DNA of 64,000 bases, from the NCBI GenBank assembly GCA_002786065.1, contig NHNY01000014.1, positions 186,001 to 250,000 on the forward strand, given 5' to 3'. This document shows positions 37,325-47,592 of this stretch, piece after piece. The DNA comes from Microcyclospora pomicola (Eukaryota; Ascomycota; Dothideomycetes; Capnodiales). The translations under genes were made by a program, and so were the position numbers. Below the pieces are notes generated by a model. The model saw nothing but the letters and a program-made list of their open reading frames with translations, was not told the DNA's origin and did not search any database. Positions within the stretch are counted from its first letter, which is position 1, and every line of letters begins with the position of its first letter.

Positions 37325-40300
37325 CTATGATGCATTTTGCCAGTTCACCCAATCTCTGCCTACGACTCTCCAGACTCTGACCTCTCCGCTGCGGAGATCT
37401 CCCAACCTGAACTTTTCGCTCCGCACGCCGCCCTTTTTCTCCCGTCCCTGCTCGAAAGCACGCACTGCCCGTTTGGTCCCATCCCACTCCTCCACAACGG
37501 CGACGTGACTCGGACCGTAGTCCTGCTTGTATTTCTGTCGCATAGCACCATGATGGCCTTCGAACCTAGCATTCCGCACAGTGATAATGTCTCCTGGTCT
37601 GATCTCATCGAATTGCATGGTGGAAGCATTGGCCAGATTCGCATATACCAGAGCACCAAATGCCCGCGTGCCGACTGGAAGAAGAGCATCGGAATGTTGT
37701 CTGATGAGTTCATACGGGAGACTGTAAGGGGTCCCATCTCCAACGATGGTGTCTTTTTTACTACTGCCCGACAGTTTCGCAGCCTCTGCTATCTTGGTAC
37801 CGAATCGTTGCCAGTAGGCCTCAAGCTGGTCTTGTCGAAGCCTAGGCGCAGGCGGCTCGTGTTCCTGGTCCAGCTTGACCATTGATGGATCGTGAGCGTC
37901 GTATGCGGCCGTGATGTGAGTTTGGCTGTAATCCATGAACAAGACATAGATATCTTTAGTGACTGTTGTTCGTCCACCACGCTTTGAAGACGTGGACTCT
38001 TCAGACTCGGTCAGAATGTCAACACCATTGCGGGAATGGAGGTCAGGCGGCAATGGCTGATTTGCCGTCCACCATGACGTACGCTCGCTCAAGTCAATGT
38101 CCGCAGCAATCTGACCCTGCCCATCGAAGCTTGATCTAGTTTGTTCTATGGAAGCTCGGCCCGTCGGCGCGCGTAAGAGATTCATAGACGAACGACCAGA
38201 TACAGCTGATTCAGGCTGCGCGGTCCCTTGGTGTGAGGGTGGTGGAGGGGCTGGTCGATCTTGAGGTGCAGCGTGAGGTGGTGGAGGGGGTGCACGATCA
38301 ATTGTTCTTTGAGGTGGAACATCGTCAGCAGAGCTGTCGTCTGCGTCGTCCTGCAAAAGGTGCCTTTGGGTTATGTTTGAGGCTGGCAAGCTTGCAGTGT
38401 TGGGTGCTGGCGCGGAAGCCAAGCCGGCCGGACTCACGTAGCTGTATGGATCATATTCGTCATCTCCAGGACCTGCAACACTGCTCGAGGGTGGCATAGG
38501 TGGAGGTATCCTTGGCGCATCCATAGATTGCCGCGGAAGACCGTGAGGCGCTGGGGGTGGCGGAGCTCTTGGAGAGATTACTGGTGTGCCTTCAGGAGTA
38601 TCCTCGGGAGCAGTACTATCGTCCAAGCTCGAATCTCGAGCATGCGCCTTGAGAGCGTCTTTATGTTTCACACCAGAAGCAATATCAGTATCATAGTCCC
38701 CCTCGTAATCACTCTCGCCACGTTCATGGGCTTCTGTAGCGGGAGCTCGTAGATCTGATGATTGTTTCGTTGGTGCGACGGCCGTTGGCGGCGGGGGTGG
38801 AGGAGGCCGTGGTGACATCGGACCAGCTGCTCCTGGTATAGGAGGAGGGACTCGACTCGCCCGTTTGTCGGTACTCGTGGAGGATGCGTCTGCAAAATAA
38901 CCAGTGGAGATACGCTTATTTTCGGTAGTAGATGACTGCAGAAGAGGGCTTTCTTGTGACGCAGAAGCGTTTCGGATCGGCAGAACGATCGGCTCACTAC
39001 TAACATCTCCCGCAGATGCTTTTGCATGAATGGACATTTCATCGTCAGATTCCGAACCGGGTCCCGGTGACATGGGCCCAGTGCCTGCTGGCTGAGGCGG
39101 CGGCGGTACAGACCGTGTCTGGGGTGGTGGACGCGGTGCCGAACCTATTTGGCTATCAGCAGGCGGCGGTGGTGGCGGCACGTTGCGAGTGGCCGGCGGA
39201 GGTACTGGGACAGGACGCCCTAAAGGAATATTAGCATTCGGGATCAGTCGAAAGTCGCTCGGCCAAATATCATGCCAAAGTCGCATTCTCTCGCTAGAAG
39301 GCAACTACAAGGCATATAGAACGACACACTCTTGACTTGCACAAACTCATCGTTGCGGCAGGACCCTAACAATAGAGACATTGTCGAAACCAAAGGGAAA
39401 GTGGTCTTACCTTCGGGGACTGGTGGCGCTGGAGCTCTTTCACTCGTCATAGATCGTCTTGGCGAGGCCATCGGCGCTGCACGCTCATCTTGCTCGCCTT
39501 CTAAACTTTGCTCGGTATGTGGTAGCTGATGCATGCCAGGCATGGGCATTATTGGAACCCGATTCTGGGGAGGTGAAGATGACACGGGCAAGTCTTCGGG
39601 CTTCTCACGTGTAGCCTTTCGCTTCGGTTGACTGACAGGTGGCGCACCAAATGGATTGAATGGTGTGGCGCCGCCTTGAGGGCCAGCAAGTCGAGCCATG
39701 CGTTCTCGCAAACGCTGTTTGCGCAATTCCTCTTCATCCAGTTCTTCCTCTTCTTCTTCTTCCTCTTCCACATCCTCTGCAGTGTCGTCCTGATCCCCTA
39801 CATCCGGCTCCTGCTTAGGGGCCATGGGTGCTCTAGGTAATGCCGGTGCCATTACTTCGTGAACAGCTGGCTCGATCGTTTCCGCATCGTCATCTTCGGT
39901 CGTTTCTCCGCCACCGGACTGGTCTGCCTCTTCACCACCACTCAGTATCTCATGCTTAGGAATTGATGTATCGGGAGACATTGGTTGTCGTGAAGCAGAA
40001 GGCACTCGTGGTCGTTCTCTTGGAGCATCCAGCGAGACACGCTCATGGCCCTCGTCGCCGCGGGTATGTTCCGGTCTAGCATCTTCGGTTTCTATACCTC
40101 GATCCGAGGACTCCGAAAACTTCTTACTTGGTACCGGAGGGACTCTGTCTTTGCGTTGGGCAGTCTCCATATTTCGCTCGGCCTGAAGTCTTTGCTGCTC
40201 CTGCAGCATTGCCATGCGTTCTTTCAAACTCATTGGTTTGGGCGCGTCTTCCTCCTCCTCACTCTGTATAGTTGGCACATCACTTGTCATGCCAGCAGCC

Positions 40301-41058
40301 TCCGCCGCGGCCTTATCTTGCTCTTGTCTCAGCTTGATCTCGGGATCTTCCTCGCGCACGTAGGGCTTCTGCACAGGCTCGTGTTTAATGACAGGGGGAA
40401 CATATGTGCTGCTTGGCGGCGGTGCGACGAAAGGCTTTTTAATGAAGCCCCCTCCTGGTACCTGCCGACCTGGCTGCATTGGCTTGATTGGCGCTGCTTC
40501 GACTTTGTTGAATGCCGCAATTCGGTCTTTGAAGGCATTAGACTTTGGCGCAACTGGTGGTGGCGCCACCTTCGCGGAAGCGGTAGCGGGTTCTGCTGGT
40601 GCAGCTTTAGGTGCAGGAGGGGGCTCTGCTCGATCGACTGGCGGTTGTGGGAGCATCGCAGACGTAGGTGTCGCATCTCTCAACTCATCGGCAGGGTCTA
40701 CAGCTGAAACTGTTGGTTGAGACACTGGTTGTTCTGCAAGATCGGTCTCTTCCTCGGCGTCTACTTGTTGGTTTCCTCTTCGCTGTTCTTTCGTTTCAAG
40801 AGCTTGAGTGGGCTCCGGCCTTGATCTAGCCACTCGTGTTGGCCTAGCAGGTATTTCTGGTTCGTACTTCTCTACGAAATTGGATGGAAATATGCCCTCC
40901 TTCTTCTCCCCTGAGTCACTGACATATTCTCCGACATACCAATCGTCACCCTCGAGCTCGAGAACGTTGATTACCTGGCCGACAGGGAAGTTGAGATCAT
41001 CATCGTGTTCGCTGGTGTAGTCGTAGACGGCTTTGACCTTGAATGGTGGCACTGCCAT
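37325..41058 (-). CDS. BBC1: SH3-domain actin-patch protein Bbc1/Mti1
   Basis: Exon 1 (41058-39411) and exon 2 (39219-37325) flank a 191-nt intron (GTAAGA...TTTAG) and encode about 1180 aa. An N-terminal SH3 domain (residues about 5-68: KAVYDYTSEHDDDLNFPVGQ, WYVGEYVSDSG, GIFPSNFVEKYEP) is followed by a long Pro/Glu-rich low-complexity middle with an acidic run, repeated PPPPP stretches, and a folded C-terminal domain with KDIYVLFMDYSQTHITAAYD, RPGDIITVRNARFEGHHGAM and HVAVVEEWDG. This is the Bbc1/Aim3-type architecture. Bbc1 binds type I myosin and Las17/WASP and restrains Arp2/3 actin assembly at endocytic patches. Reading through the intron reaches a stop after about 55 codons. Confidence 0.93.
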
Positions 41059-41559
41059 TGCGAACTTGGTGCATGGACCACTCGCTATACTCTGAATATG
41101 GACCTGTAAATCTGCCGTCCCACACCACTCAAACCTCGTCAGGCTGAGAGATGCTGCTCTGTTCGCTCTGCGGGGCGCTTCCTGTCAGGCTCGGCTAAGG
41201 ACTTGCGTAACCGTACAAGTTTCGTGTTGCGATCAAGCTGGTGACGCCTTGACTGTGCGAAATGTGGATTATTTCTTGCAGAGCCACAAGGCCGATTGAT
41301 TATGGGAAGTCGTTCTATGGGGTCGCGGTGGTTTCGCACATAGATGCAAGGTAAAGTTAAAGTCCGGTGGTTCGTACAGAGGGTACGTGCACAGGTGCAT
41401 GATGTGATGTGGTTCACGCAATGACGACTGGATCACGTGGTTCTACCTACACGACGAATCCATGCTAGAAGGAAATAACTTTGCATCTCTGACTGCGATC
41501 TGTGCTGCTGTCCTTCACCGCATAAGTATGCATAGATCGCATGCCGTTTTGTTAACAGT
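41059..41559. promoter_or_regulatory. Divergent promoter region BBC1 / RTR1
   Basis: 501 bp between divergent starts. No gene, repeat or specific element was recognised. Confidence 0.45.
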
Positions 41560-42357
41560 ATGGCGACGAGGGAATCTGTGAAGTCAATATTGAAACAACC
41601 GTCGGCCAAGCCCAAGCCGACAGACGAGCAGAAGGCCAAATTGGAGCGTGATCGGCATAACCTGAAGATTGCGCTTTACCATGCATACAAGATACAGGAT
41701 CAGAAGAAAGTACAAGCAGAGATCTTGGAACGTCTTGAAGCTCTGATTGACCTACCCGCGGAGTCATCATTCACCGTTCAGGAGGCGAGGCACTTCACCT
41801 CCGCCATACAGATATTCCAACATTCCGACCTGGACGACTTGGTTGAGGAGCGGTGCATCGAAGGTCGATGCGGCTATGCGTTATGTTTAAGTCCACCACG
41901 GTCTAAGAATGCTCGTAGCTGGCAAGTCGGTAAAGGCGGCGCCAATTACTGTAGCGATGTGTGCATGAAGAAAATGCTGTATGTCAAGATTCAGCTGAGT
42001 GAAGTCCCGGCCTGGGAGCGTGGAGCTGGAGAGCAACCGGATATTGTGTTACACGATGATGACAGACTGGAGACTGAGAAGGTCGGGGATGTCGTATCAT
42101 CAACTCCAAGACAAGCGAAAGCGGACGCTGAGGAGTTGGCTTTTGAGCGTGGCGAGACCAGGGCGAGTTTCCGGCCGAAGCAAGTCATGACGGACAAAAT
42201 TGTCGAGAAAGCGGTGATCAGCACATCAAGATCTGAGCCTGTTGGTGGAAACCATTCGCATAGAGCCATCGAGGGCTATGAACCAAGGGACAAAACCAAG
42301 AAGAAGAACAAATGTATCACTTCAAATACCTCTGACGACGAAAGTGAGGATGAGTGA
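41560..42357 (+). CDS. RTR1: RNA polymerase II CTD phosphatase Rtr1/RPAP2 family
   Basis: Intronless, 265 aa. The Rtr1 zinc-binding module is visible at about residues 90-140: VEERCIEGRCGYALCLSPP, then WQVGKGGANYCSDVCMKKM, giving the C-x4-C-x3-C and C-x3-C pattern of the RPAP2/Rtr1 family. An N-terminal helical region (LERDRHNLKIALYHAYKIQ) and a charged C-terminal tail ending DDESEDE complete the protein. Rtr1 removes Ser5 phosphate from the Rpb1 C-terminal domain and helps RNA polymerase II import and assembly. A conserved Cys pattern supports function. Divergent from BBC1. Confidence 0.93.
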   Translation: MATRESVKSILKQPSAKPKPTDEQKAKLERDRHNLKIALYHAYKIQDQKKVQAEILERLEALIDLPAESSFTVQEARHFTSAIQIFQHSDLDDLVEERCIEGRCGYALCLSPPRSKNARSWQVGKGGANYCSDVCMKKMLYVKIQLSEVPAWERGAGEQPDIVLHDDDRLETEKVGDVVSSTPRQAKADAEELAFERGETRASFRPKQVMTDKIVEKAVISTSRSEPVGGNHSHRAIEGYEPRDKTKKKNKCITSNTSDDESEDE

Positions 42358-42947
42358 TGTAGTCCAACACAACGCCACCTCTCTCCCACAACTTCTACCT
42401 TCTCCATTGATGGTTTCATCACGCACGACCATGCGCATCTTCAAGTCTCGAGATCATCTTTGAGGCAAAGAACGTCGGCTACAGTACAACTCAAGTATTG
42501 CATGTGCTTACGCACGTCGGTGCGCATCTCGAGGAGTGTAACCTGAAGCTATCTAGCCATGCGGCTGCTTTGCTCGAGGTATCATCTGCGTGGCAGGGAG
42601 CTGAACGCATCTCATCAAACCCGGTCTACCTTATTCTAGCTGGATGAGGGCATGATAAGAATAAACCCAAAGTATGATGTACGTAAGCATGAGGTGGTGA
42701 TAACCTACCTAGGTAAGGTAGGTACATACATGGGTACTTGTAATCATCCCCACATCTTGGTACAGTAGCTGTCCGCAGAGTGCACTTCCACTCCTTCAAC
42801 GGGCAACACGTTACATGTAAATACAGCAGTGTCGCGTGACACTGCGAATTCACCGCTTTCAAGCTGGCGCCACAAGGAACCAAAAGCTCGCCCTTCAGAA
42901 GACCGTTCCTTCTACTCTTCGTCTCCTTCATCTTCCTCTTCGTGCTC
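42358..42947. promoter_or_regulatory. Intergenic region upstream of saccharolysin
   Basis: 590 bp. A near-palindromic motif cluster CCTACCTAGGTAAGGTAGG lies at about 42705-42723, followed by GTAC repeats. A C/T-rich tract (CTTCTACTCTTCGTCTCC) at 42910-42927 precedes the PRD1 ATG and is probably leader. Confidence 0.5.
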
Positions 42948-45194
42948 ATGAACCTTGGTCCGCGGCTGAAGGCCATCGTACAACAGATCACCATTCCCAA
43001 ACCGCCGTTCACTGCCTCCCGCCCGATCTCTACCTCCGGTATGGTCGCTTCCAAACTTCGCAAGCCTCCTCAGGCGCCGCCGCTCTTCACCCACACGCCG
43101 GAGAGCCTTCTCAAGGATGCACAGCAGCTCATCAACCGCGACAAGACTCTGACAGATCAGATCGTCCGAGAGATCCTCCCGAAGACTGCGACGTTCAAGA
43201 ATGCGGTGCTCCCCTTCGCGCGCGAAGAGAATGAACAGGCACTATTGTCCCATATTCTTGGCTTCTACCAGGCCATCTCAACCGACGCCAAGCTCCGTGA
43301 TGCGTCTACCGAAGCAGAGACTAAACTGGAAGAGCATGACATCGAGTCATCCATGCGTAAGGATGTTTACAATCTTGTCGACAGTGTCTACAACCAGCAA
43401 AAGGATGATACCGAGCTTGAGCCGGAAAGCAGGAGGCTGTTAGCCAAATACCGCAAGGGATACATTAGCATGGGATTGAACATTCCCGCAGGGCCCAAGC
43501 GTGATCGATTCAAGGCGATTCAGAAACGCTTGTCCGAGTTAAGCATTACGTTCTCCAAGAACCTCAATGAAGAAAAAGGCGGCTTGTGGTTCACGCCCGA
43601 GGAGCTTGAAGGAGTACCATCGGACGTGCTGGAAGGTCTCAAGACTGGAGACAAAGGAAGTGAGAACGAAGGGAAACTCTGGTTGACATTCAAATACCCT
43701 GATCTGTTCCCCACGCAGAAGTACTGCAAGAATGCGGAGACGAGGCACAAGGTTTTCGTAGCAAACGAAAATAAGTGCAACATCAATGTCCCACTTTTCA
43801 AGGAGGCAATGATACTACGAGACGAATCCGCGCGTTTGTTGGGCTACCCGAATTACGCGACCTTTGCAGTTGAGGATAAAATGGTGAAAACTCCGCAGAC
43901 TGTGGACGATTTCCTTGGAGACCTGCGGAAGCGTTTGGGTCCTGGCGGTGTGACCGAGATCGAGAAGCTCAAAGAGCTCAAGAAGAATGAGACTGGCGAT
44001 GCTGACAAGTACTTCTTGTGGGATCATCGCTTTTATGATACCCTCATGCTTGAACGCGATTTCCAGCTCGACCAGAACTTGATCTCGGAGTACTTCCCAT
44101 TGCAAAGCTCGATCGAAGGTATGCTCAATATCTTCGAAGAGATTTTCGGCCTGGTATTCGTCAAACTCGATGCAGCAGCCCGGAGCGAGCTGTCCGAGAC
44201 TGGCAAAGGTGACGACATTATCTGGCACCCTGAGGTCGAGATCTTCTCCGTGTGGGATGATGAGGGCGAAGGTAGTGAGTTTGTGGGCTACCTTTATTTC
44301 GACTTGTTTCCGCGAGAAGGCAAATATGGACACGCTGCAAACTTCAACATTCAGCCTGGCTTTATCAAAGCAGATGGAGCAAGACGGTACCCTGCCACGG
44401 CTCTGGTCTGCAATTTCAGCAAACCGACTCCCAAGAAACCTTCATTGCTTAAACACGATGAGGTTGTCACTCTCTTCCACGAATTAGGTCATGGCATCCA
44501 CGACCTGGTCTCGCGAACCATCTACTCTCGTTTCCACGGCACTTCGACCGTTCGAGATTTTGTCGAGGCACCCTCCCAGATGCTCGAGAATTGGTGCTGG
44601 ACGCCTTCGCAGATCAAATCTCTCAGCAAACACTGGTCGTACCTCAGCCCAGAATATGCGGAAGCATATAAGGCAACGGTAAAAGGCGGCGCGAGCCAAC
44701 CCAACGAGAAAATGCCCGATGAGCTGATCAGTTCTATTGTGAAAACGAAGAATGTGAACGCTGCGCTCTTCAACCTTCGTCAGCTTCACTTTGGTATATT
44801 TGACATGAGCATTCACGAGCCAGCGTCCCATGATGCGATTGAGTCATTAGACTTCTCAGTAGAGTACAACAAACTTCGCCACGAGATCAGCAAGCTTGAC
44901 GGTCCCGAGGCACTGGGCGAAGGCGAGCATTGGGGTAACGGGCAGGCGACATTTGGCCATCTCCTCGGTGGCTACGGCAGTGGGTACTATGGTTACTTGT
45001 CCTCGCAGGTGTATAGCACGGACATGTTCTACTCGGTGTTCAAGAAGAACCCCATGGATCCGAAGGAGGGCCGAAGATACCGACACACCGTTCTTGAGCG
45101 TGGCGGAAGTCAGGACGAAATGCAAACGCTGGAAGACTTCCTCGGGAGGAAACCTAGTAGCGAGGCATTCTACAAGGATCTTGGCATTGCATAG
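42948..45194 (+). CDS. PRD1: Saccharolysin / thimet oligopeptidase, M3 metallopeptidase
   Basis: Intronless, 748 aa from ATG 42948; a second in-frame ATG at 43041 (MVASKL) would give a shorter form. The M3 zinc motif is VVTLFHELGHGIHDLV (HExxH) with downstream Glu in TVRDFVEAPSQMLENW. Other family landmarks are YFLWDHRFYDTLML, GYLYFDLFPREGKYGHAAN, and the C-terminal GHLLGGYGSGYYGYLSSQVYSTDMF. Saccharolysin degrades short peptides, including mitochondrial targeting peptides, in the cytosol and intermembrane space. The first 30 residues (MNLGPRLKAIVQQ..., basic and few acids) could be a mitochondrial presequence, so dual starts might give two locations. This is the last conserved gene before the accessory island. 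Confidence 0.95.
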   Translation: MNLGPRLKAIVQQITIPKPPFTASRPISTSGMVASKLRKPPQAPPLFTHTPESLLKDAQQLINRDKTLTDQIVREILPKTATFKNAVLPFAREENEQALLSHILGFYQAISTDAKLRDASTEAETKLEEHDIESSMRKDVYNLVDSVYNQQKDDTELEPESRRLLAKYRKGYISMGLNIPAGPKRDRFKAIQKRLSELSITFSKNLNEEKGGLWFTPEELEGVPSDVLEGLKTGDKGSENEGKLWLTFKYPDLFPTQKYCKNAETRHKVFVANENKCNINVPLFKEAMILRDESARLLGYPNYATFAVEDKMVKTPQTVDDFLGDLRKRLGPGGVTEIEKLKELKKNETGDADKYFLWDHRFYDTLMLERDFQLDQNLISEYFPLQSSIEGMLNIFEEIFGLVFVKLDAAARSELSETGKGDDIIWHPEVEIFSVWDDEGEGSEFVGYLYFDLFPREGKYGHAANFNIQPGFIKADGARRYPATALVCNFSKPTPKKPSLLKHDEVVTLFHELGHGIHDLVSRTIYSRFHGTSTVRDFVEAPSQMLENWCWTPSQIKSLSKHWSYLSPEYAEAYKATVKGGASQPNEKMPDELISSIVKTKNVNAALFNLRQLHFGIFDMSIHEPASHDAIESLDFSVEYNKLRHEISKLDGPEALGEGEHWGNGQATFGHLLGGYGSGYYGYLSSQVYSTDMFYSVFKKNPMDPKEGRRYRHTVLERGGSQDEMQTLEDFLGRKPSSEAFYKDLGIA

Positions 45195-45520
45195 ATGGCT
45201 TTATGATGATGCATGAAACATAGCTGATGATGTGATGTATTCTCGTCAGAGAAGGTGTACCTTATGAGAAGCTAGCTCGTACATAACTGTCACAGATATA
45301 GCACAAACTTCCAACAGCAGTTTCTGCCATGATCTATACATTACCTATACAAGCACATGCTAGCATAGGTGAATTCAACACTTGTATGAGGACTGGCTGA
45401 GACTCGGGGATCATCGGTAGGTATGCCCTAGCCATAAGGGTCGCTGTCGGCAGTGGGTGTCTCTTGAGGAGAGTGGCCGACGGTAAGGAGTGACAAGAGG
45501 CATCGGTGAAGGTTAACATC
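45195..45520. other. Left flank of the accessory island, no gene seen
   Basis: This stretch is the PRD1 3' region. Several CTAGC/CATAGCTGA-like patches occur but no coding frame was recognised. The island starts about here. Confidence 0.4.
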
Positions 45521-45905
45521 TCAACGATAGGCTGTCCGCGCGACCATCAAGCCACACAATGCTTCAAAGCGTGTCCGGTCGCTTCGAACCTGCTCAATCG
45601 CCGCCTGGCGGCTCAGATCCTCGACGTGAGGATATCCCGTCTGGCGTCGAACCGTCACGCGCGTGAGCTCAGCATCTGAGACTCGCGCATCGGCCGGGTC
45701 GTATGAGTGGTGGCCTCGAGATGTCGTCGACGCGAATCTGGGCTCGCGACCATTCAATTTTCCGGCGTCCTATGCTCGGGCGATGTAGATCTCGGCACTA
45801 GGATCACCACTGTACACTGGAGTCGCACCGGCTTGCATGGTCCTGTGAGAATGTCCGAGAACTTAAACGGAGTGCGTGAGGGCAGATGCACTGGGCAGTT
45901 CGTCA
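45521..45905 (-). pseudogene. Relic of tyrosine-recombinase-like gene, C-terminal part, inverted copy
   Basis: On the minus strand a frame reads LGHSHRTMQAGATPVYSGD (about 45862-45806). It matches the C-terminal LGHSHRSMQAGTTQMYSVD of the plus-strand copy at 47302-47364. Nucleotide similarity extends over TCTCACAG...ATGCAAGCCGG...TGTACAGT. The frame carries a TAA (45865-45863) where the other copy has CAA, and a TAG (45772-45770), then stays open for about 78 further residues to a stop at 45523-45521. The other copy lacks this C-terminal extension, so the ancestral protein probably had it, though this could also be a chance open frame. Upstream of about 45905 similarity fades. It lacks the catalytic Arg and HxxR part, so it cannot encode an active enzyme. 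Confidence 0.65.
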
Positions 45906-45994
45906 CCTTGTGGAGGCAGTGCGACGCGCGACGCGTGCAGGTCGCGGTGTGTTCGTCGTTGCCTGGTTCCTGGGTCTGTACCTGATTCACCCTG

Positions 45995-46138
45995 GTACAT
46001 CCTTCTTGACGTATATTTCTTTTAGAATCCTTTCCTCTCGAGGTACATTTCTTTTAGAATTCTTTTCTTTCGAGGTATATTCTTCTTAAAGTATACTTCT
46101 TCTGTGGTACAATTCTTTTATTGTTCACTTCCTTTCCC
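45995..46138 (+). repeat. 16-bp periodic tandem array (GTAYATTTCTTTTAGA-like), array A
   Basis: Nine consecutive 16-bp units start at 45995, 46011, 46027, 46043, 46059, 46075, 46091, 46107 and 46123. Two alternating forms occur: GTAYATTTCTTTTAGA and ATTCTTTTCTTTCGAG. Units are diverged but the 16-bp register is kept without gaps. Related arrays lie at 53703-53798 (minus) and 56321-56449. The array sits between the inverted recombinase relic and the plus-strand relic. In one frame it encodes YISFRILSSRG and LEFFSFEV (see findings). Confidence 0.75.
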
Positions 46139-46198
46139 TTCTCTTGTCTTTCTTTCATCTTCACCTCACAGATCAGGCGGTTCAACGAATCACGCAAG

Positions 46199-47366
46199 AT
46201 GATCGATCAGGATCCCAAGCCGCCATACTCGATAGAAACGCTACTCCGATTTTTCAACACCATCATTCCGAAGATGGTGTTAGCGGACCACAACAAACCG
46301 GGCCCCAACAAGAGCACGATCGAGAACGCCGTCGTGATTCTCAAGAGCTACGGATACTTCACTTGGAGCAAGAAAGACTGATTCGGACCGGGTCAACATG
46401 AGCAGGAGCTCTTCAGATCGTGGATGCACGACGCTGTGAGCAAGGGAAAGCTGACTACCGGTACTTGAAGTGAGAAGACTTGGTCGGGGTTTGGCGCTGT
46501 GTCTCGCATCATTCGAACAACATTCACCTGGACCATCGAACGTGGATGCACGACGCTGTGAGCAAGGGAAAGCTGACTACCGGTACTTGGAGTGAGAAGA
46601 CTTGGTTGGGGTTTGCGCTGTGTCTCACATCATTCGAGCAACATTTAACCGGGCCATCGAACGCGGTATGCTTAACTGGGATGTCACAATCGCTGAGTGT
46701 CTGTCCATCGTCTTGGTCGCCAGCCTCGGTACCCGGGCTGGCGACGTCGCACGAAGCCAGTATTACGATGGCGAAGAATACATGCAATTCCGTCGCCTCG
46801 AGCTATGGATCGAGGGCGATGAACCTGTGTATGCCAATTTGAGGATGCTCGTCACTGTCGACTTTGCGAAGGGTCACAAGGGTGAGATCAACGACGACAG
46901 GAAATACCCAATGCGACCCTTGATGGAGGCACATAACAGTCACATGTGTCCGATTGCGCTGTTGATTGTTCACTGTCTTCGACATTCCCTGATCGCAGGC
47001 TCAAGCTTGGACGATGTGCTTCAGAGAGCTTGGAAACGAACAGACCGTACAGTCCAGTGGCTGCATCCTCGCCGCCCAGTACTGCCAGCATTCGCACAAG
47101 GCCCGACACGTTGCGAGCTCGACGATCCCGCAACCGTCAGCCAGGTTGAAAATACAATCCGCGAGATGGGTTTGGTTGCTGGCATGGTCGGACGCATCAA
47201 TCCCCACGCACTACGATACGGCGCAGCTCGTGTTGTCGCACACCTGCCGACGACTACATTTGACGGAGTGGGGTTTGCCAACGACCACGTTCGTCAAGCT
47301 CTCGGGCACTCTCACAGAAGTATGCAAGCCGGTACGACTCAAATGTACAGTGTTGATCGATCGTGA
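46199..47366 (+). pseudogene. Degenerate tyrosine-recombinase (integrase)-like gene
   Basis: A start ATG at 46199 opens a frame (MIDQDPKPPYSIETLLRFFN) that hits TGA at 46379-46381. The same frame stays coding-like past it (FGPGQHEQELFRSWMHDAV) to a second TGA at 46466-46468. It continues through a 122-bp internal tandem duplication; the second repeat copy has lost one G near 46617. The final 250 residues (to stop 47364-47366) are intact and show the recombinase layout: Arg in LGTRAGDVARSQYY, INPHALRYGAARVV (HxxR), LGHSHR and a terminal Tyr in TTQMYSVD. The R-HxxR-(G)H-Y order is that of tyrosine recombinases, as in Cryptons or DUF3435-like Starship captains; which family is not resolvable here. 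With stops, a duplication and a frameshift, it should be inactive. Confidence 0.72.
46419..46661 (+). repeat. 122-bp tandem duplication inside the recombinase relic
   Basis: Copy 1 starts at 46419 and copy 2 at 46541, both beginning CGTGGATGCACGACGCTGTG. They are about 90 percent identical by eye. Differences include TGA versus TGG (premature stop only in copy 1) and GGTTTGGCGC versus GGTTTGCGC (one-base loss only in copy 2). The duplication therefore predates at least one lesion. A single repeat unit would be needed for a continuous protein. Confidence 0.85.
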
Positions 47367-47466
47367 CGACCTATATAGTCCGGCAAAATCAGTGCTAATA
47401 TGTATATACCAACTTTATACCACCTTTCCGAAATTTTATTGCATTCATGTCCCTGCTATGTCGGTC

Positions 47467-47592
47467 TGGAAACAGCATTAAACATAAGTATATTAGCATT
47501 AGAGGTGCGTACAGTAGCATTATAGAACCGTACATCGTTATTAAGGCTCGGTATATCAGAATCAGGAACGAGTCTATTAGAGTATTACAGAA
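47467..47592 (+). repeat. 21-bp periodic array downstream of the recombinase relic
   Basis: Six units start at 47467, 47488, 47509, 47530, 47551 and 47572, most opening GTATAT or GTACAT, with AGCATTA shared at the same place in several units. The 21-bp period equals seven codons. In one frame (from 47448) it encodes a 7-residue periodic peptide with YISIRGA, YSSIIEP, YIVIKAR, YIRIRNE, ending at a stop near 47607. The stretch is AT-rich. Both a minisatellite and a decayed coding repeat are possible. Confidence 0.6.
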
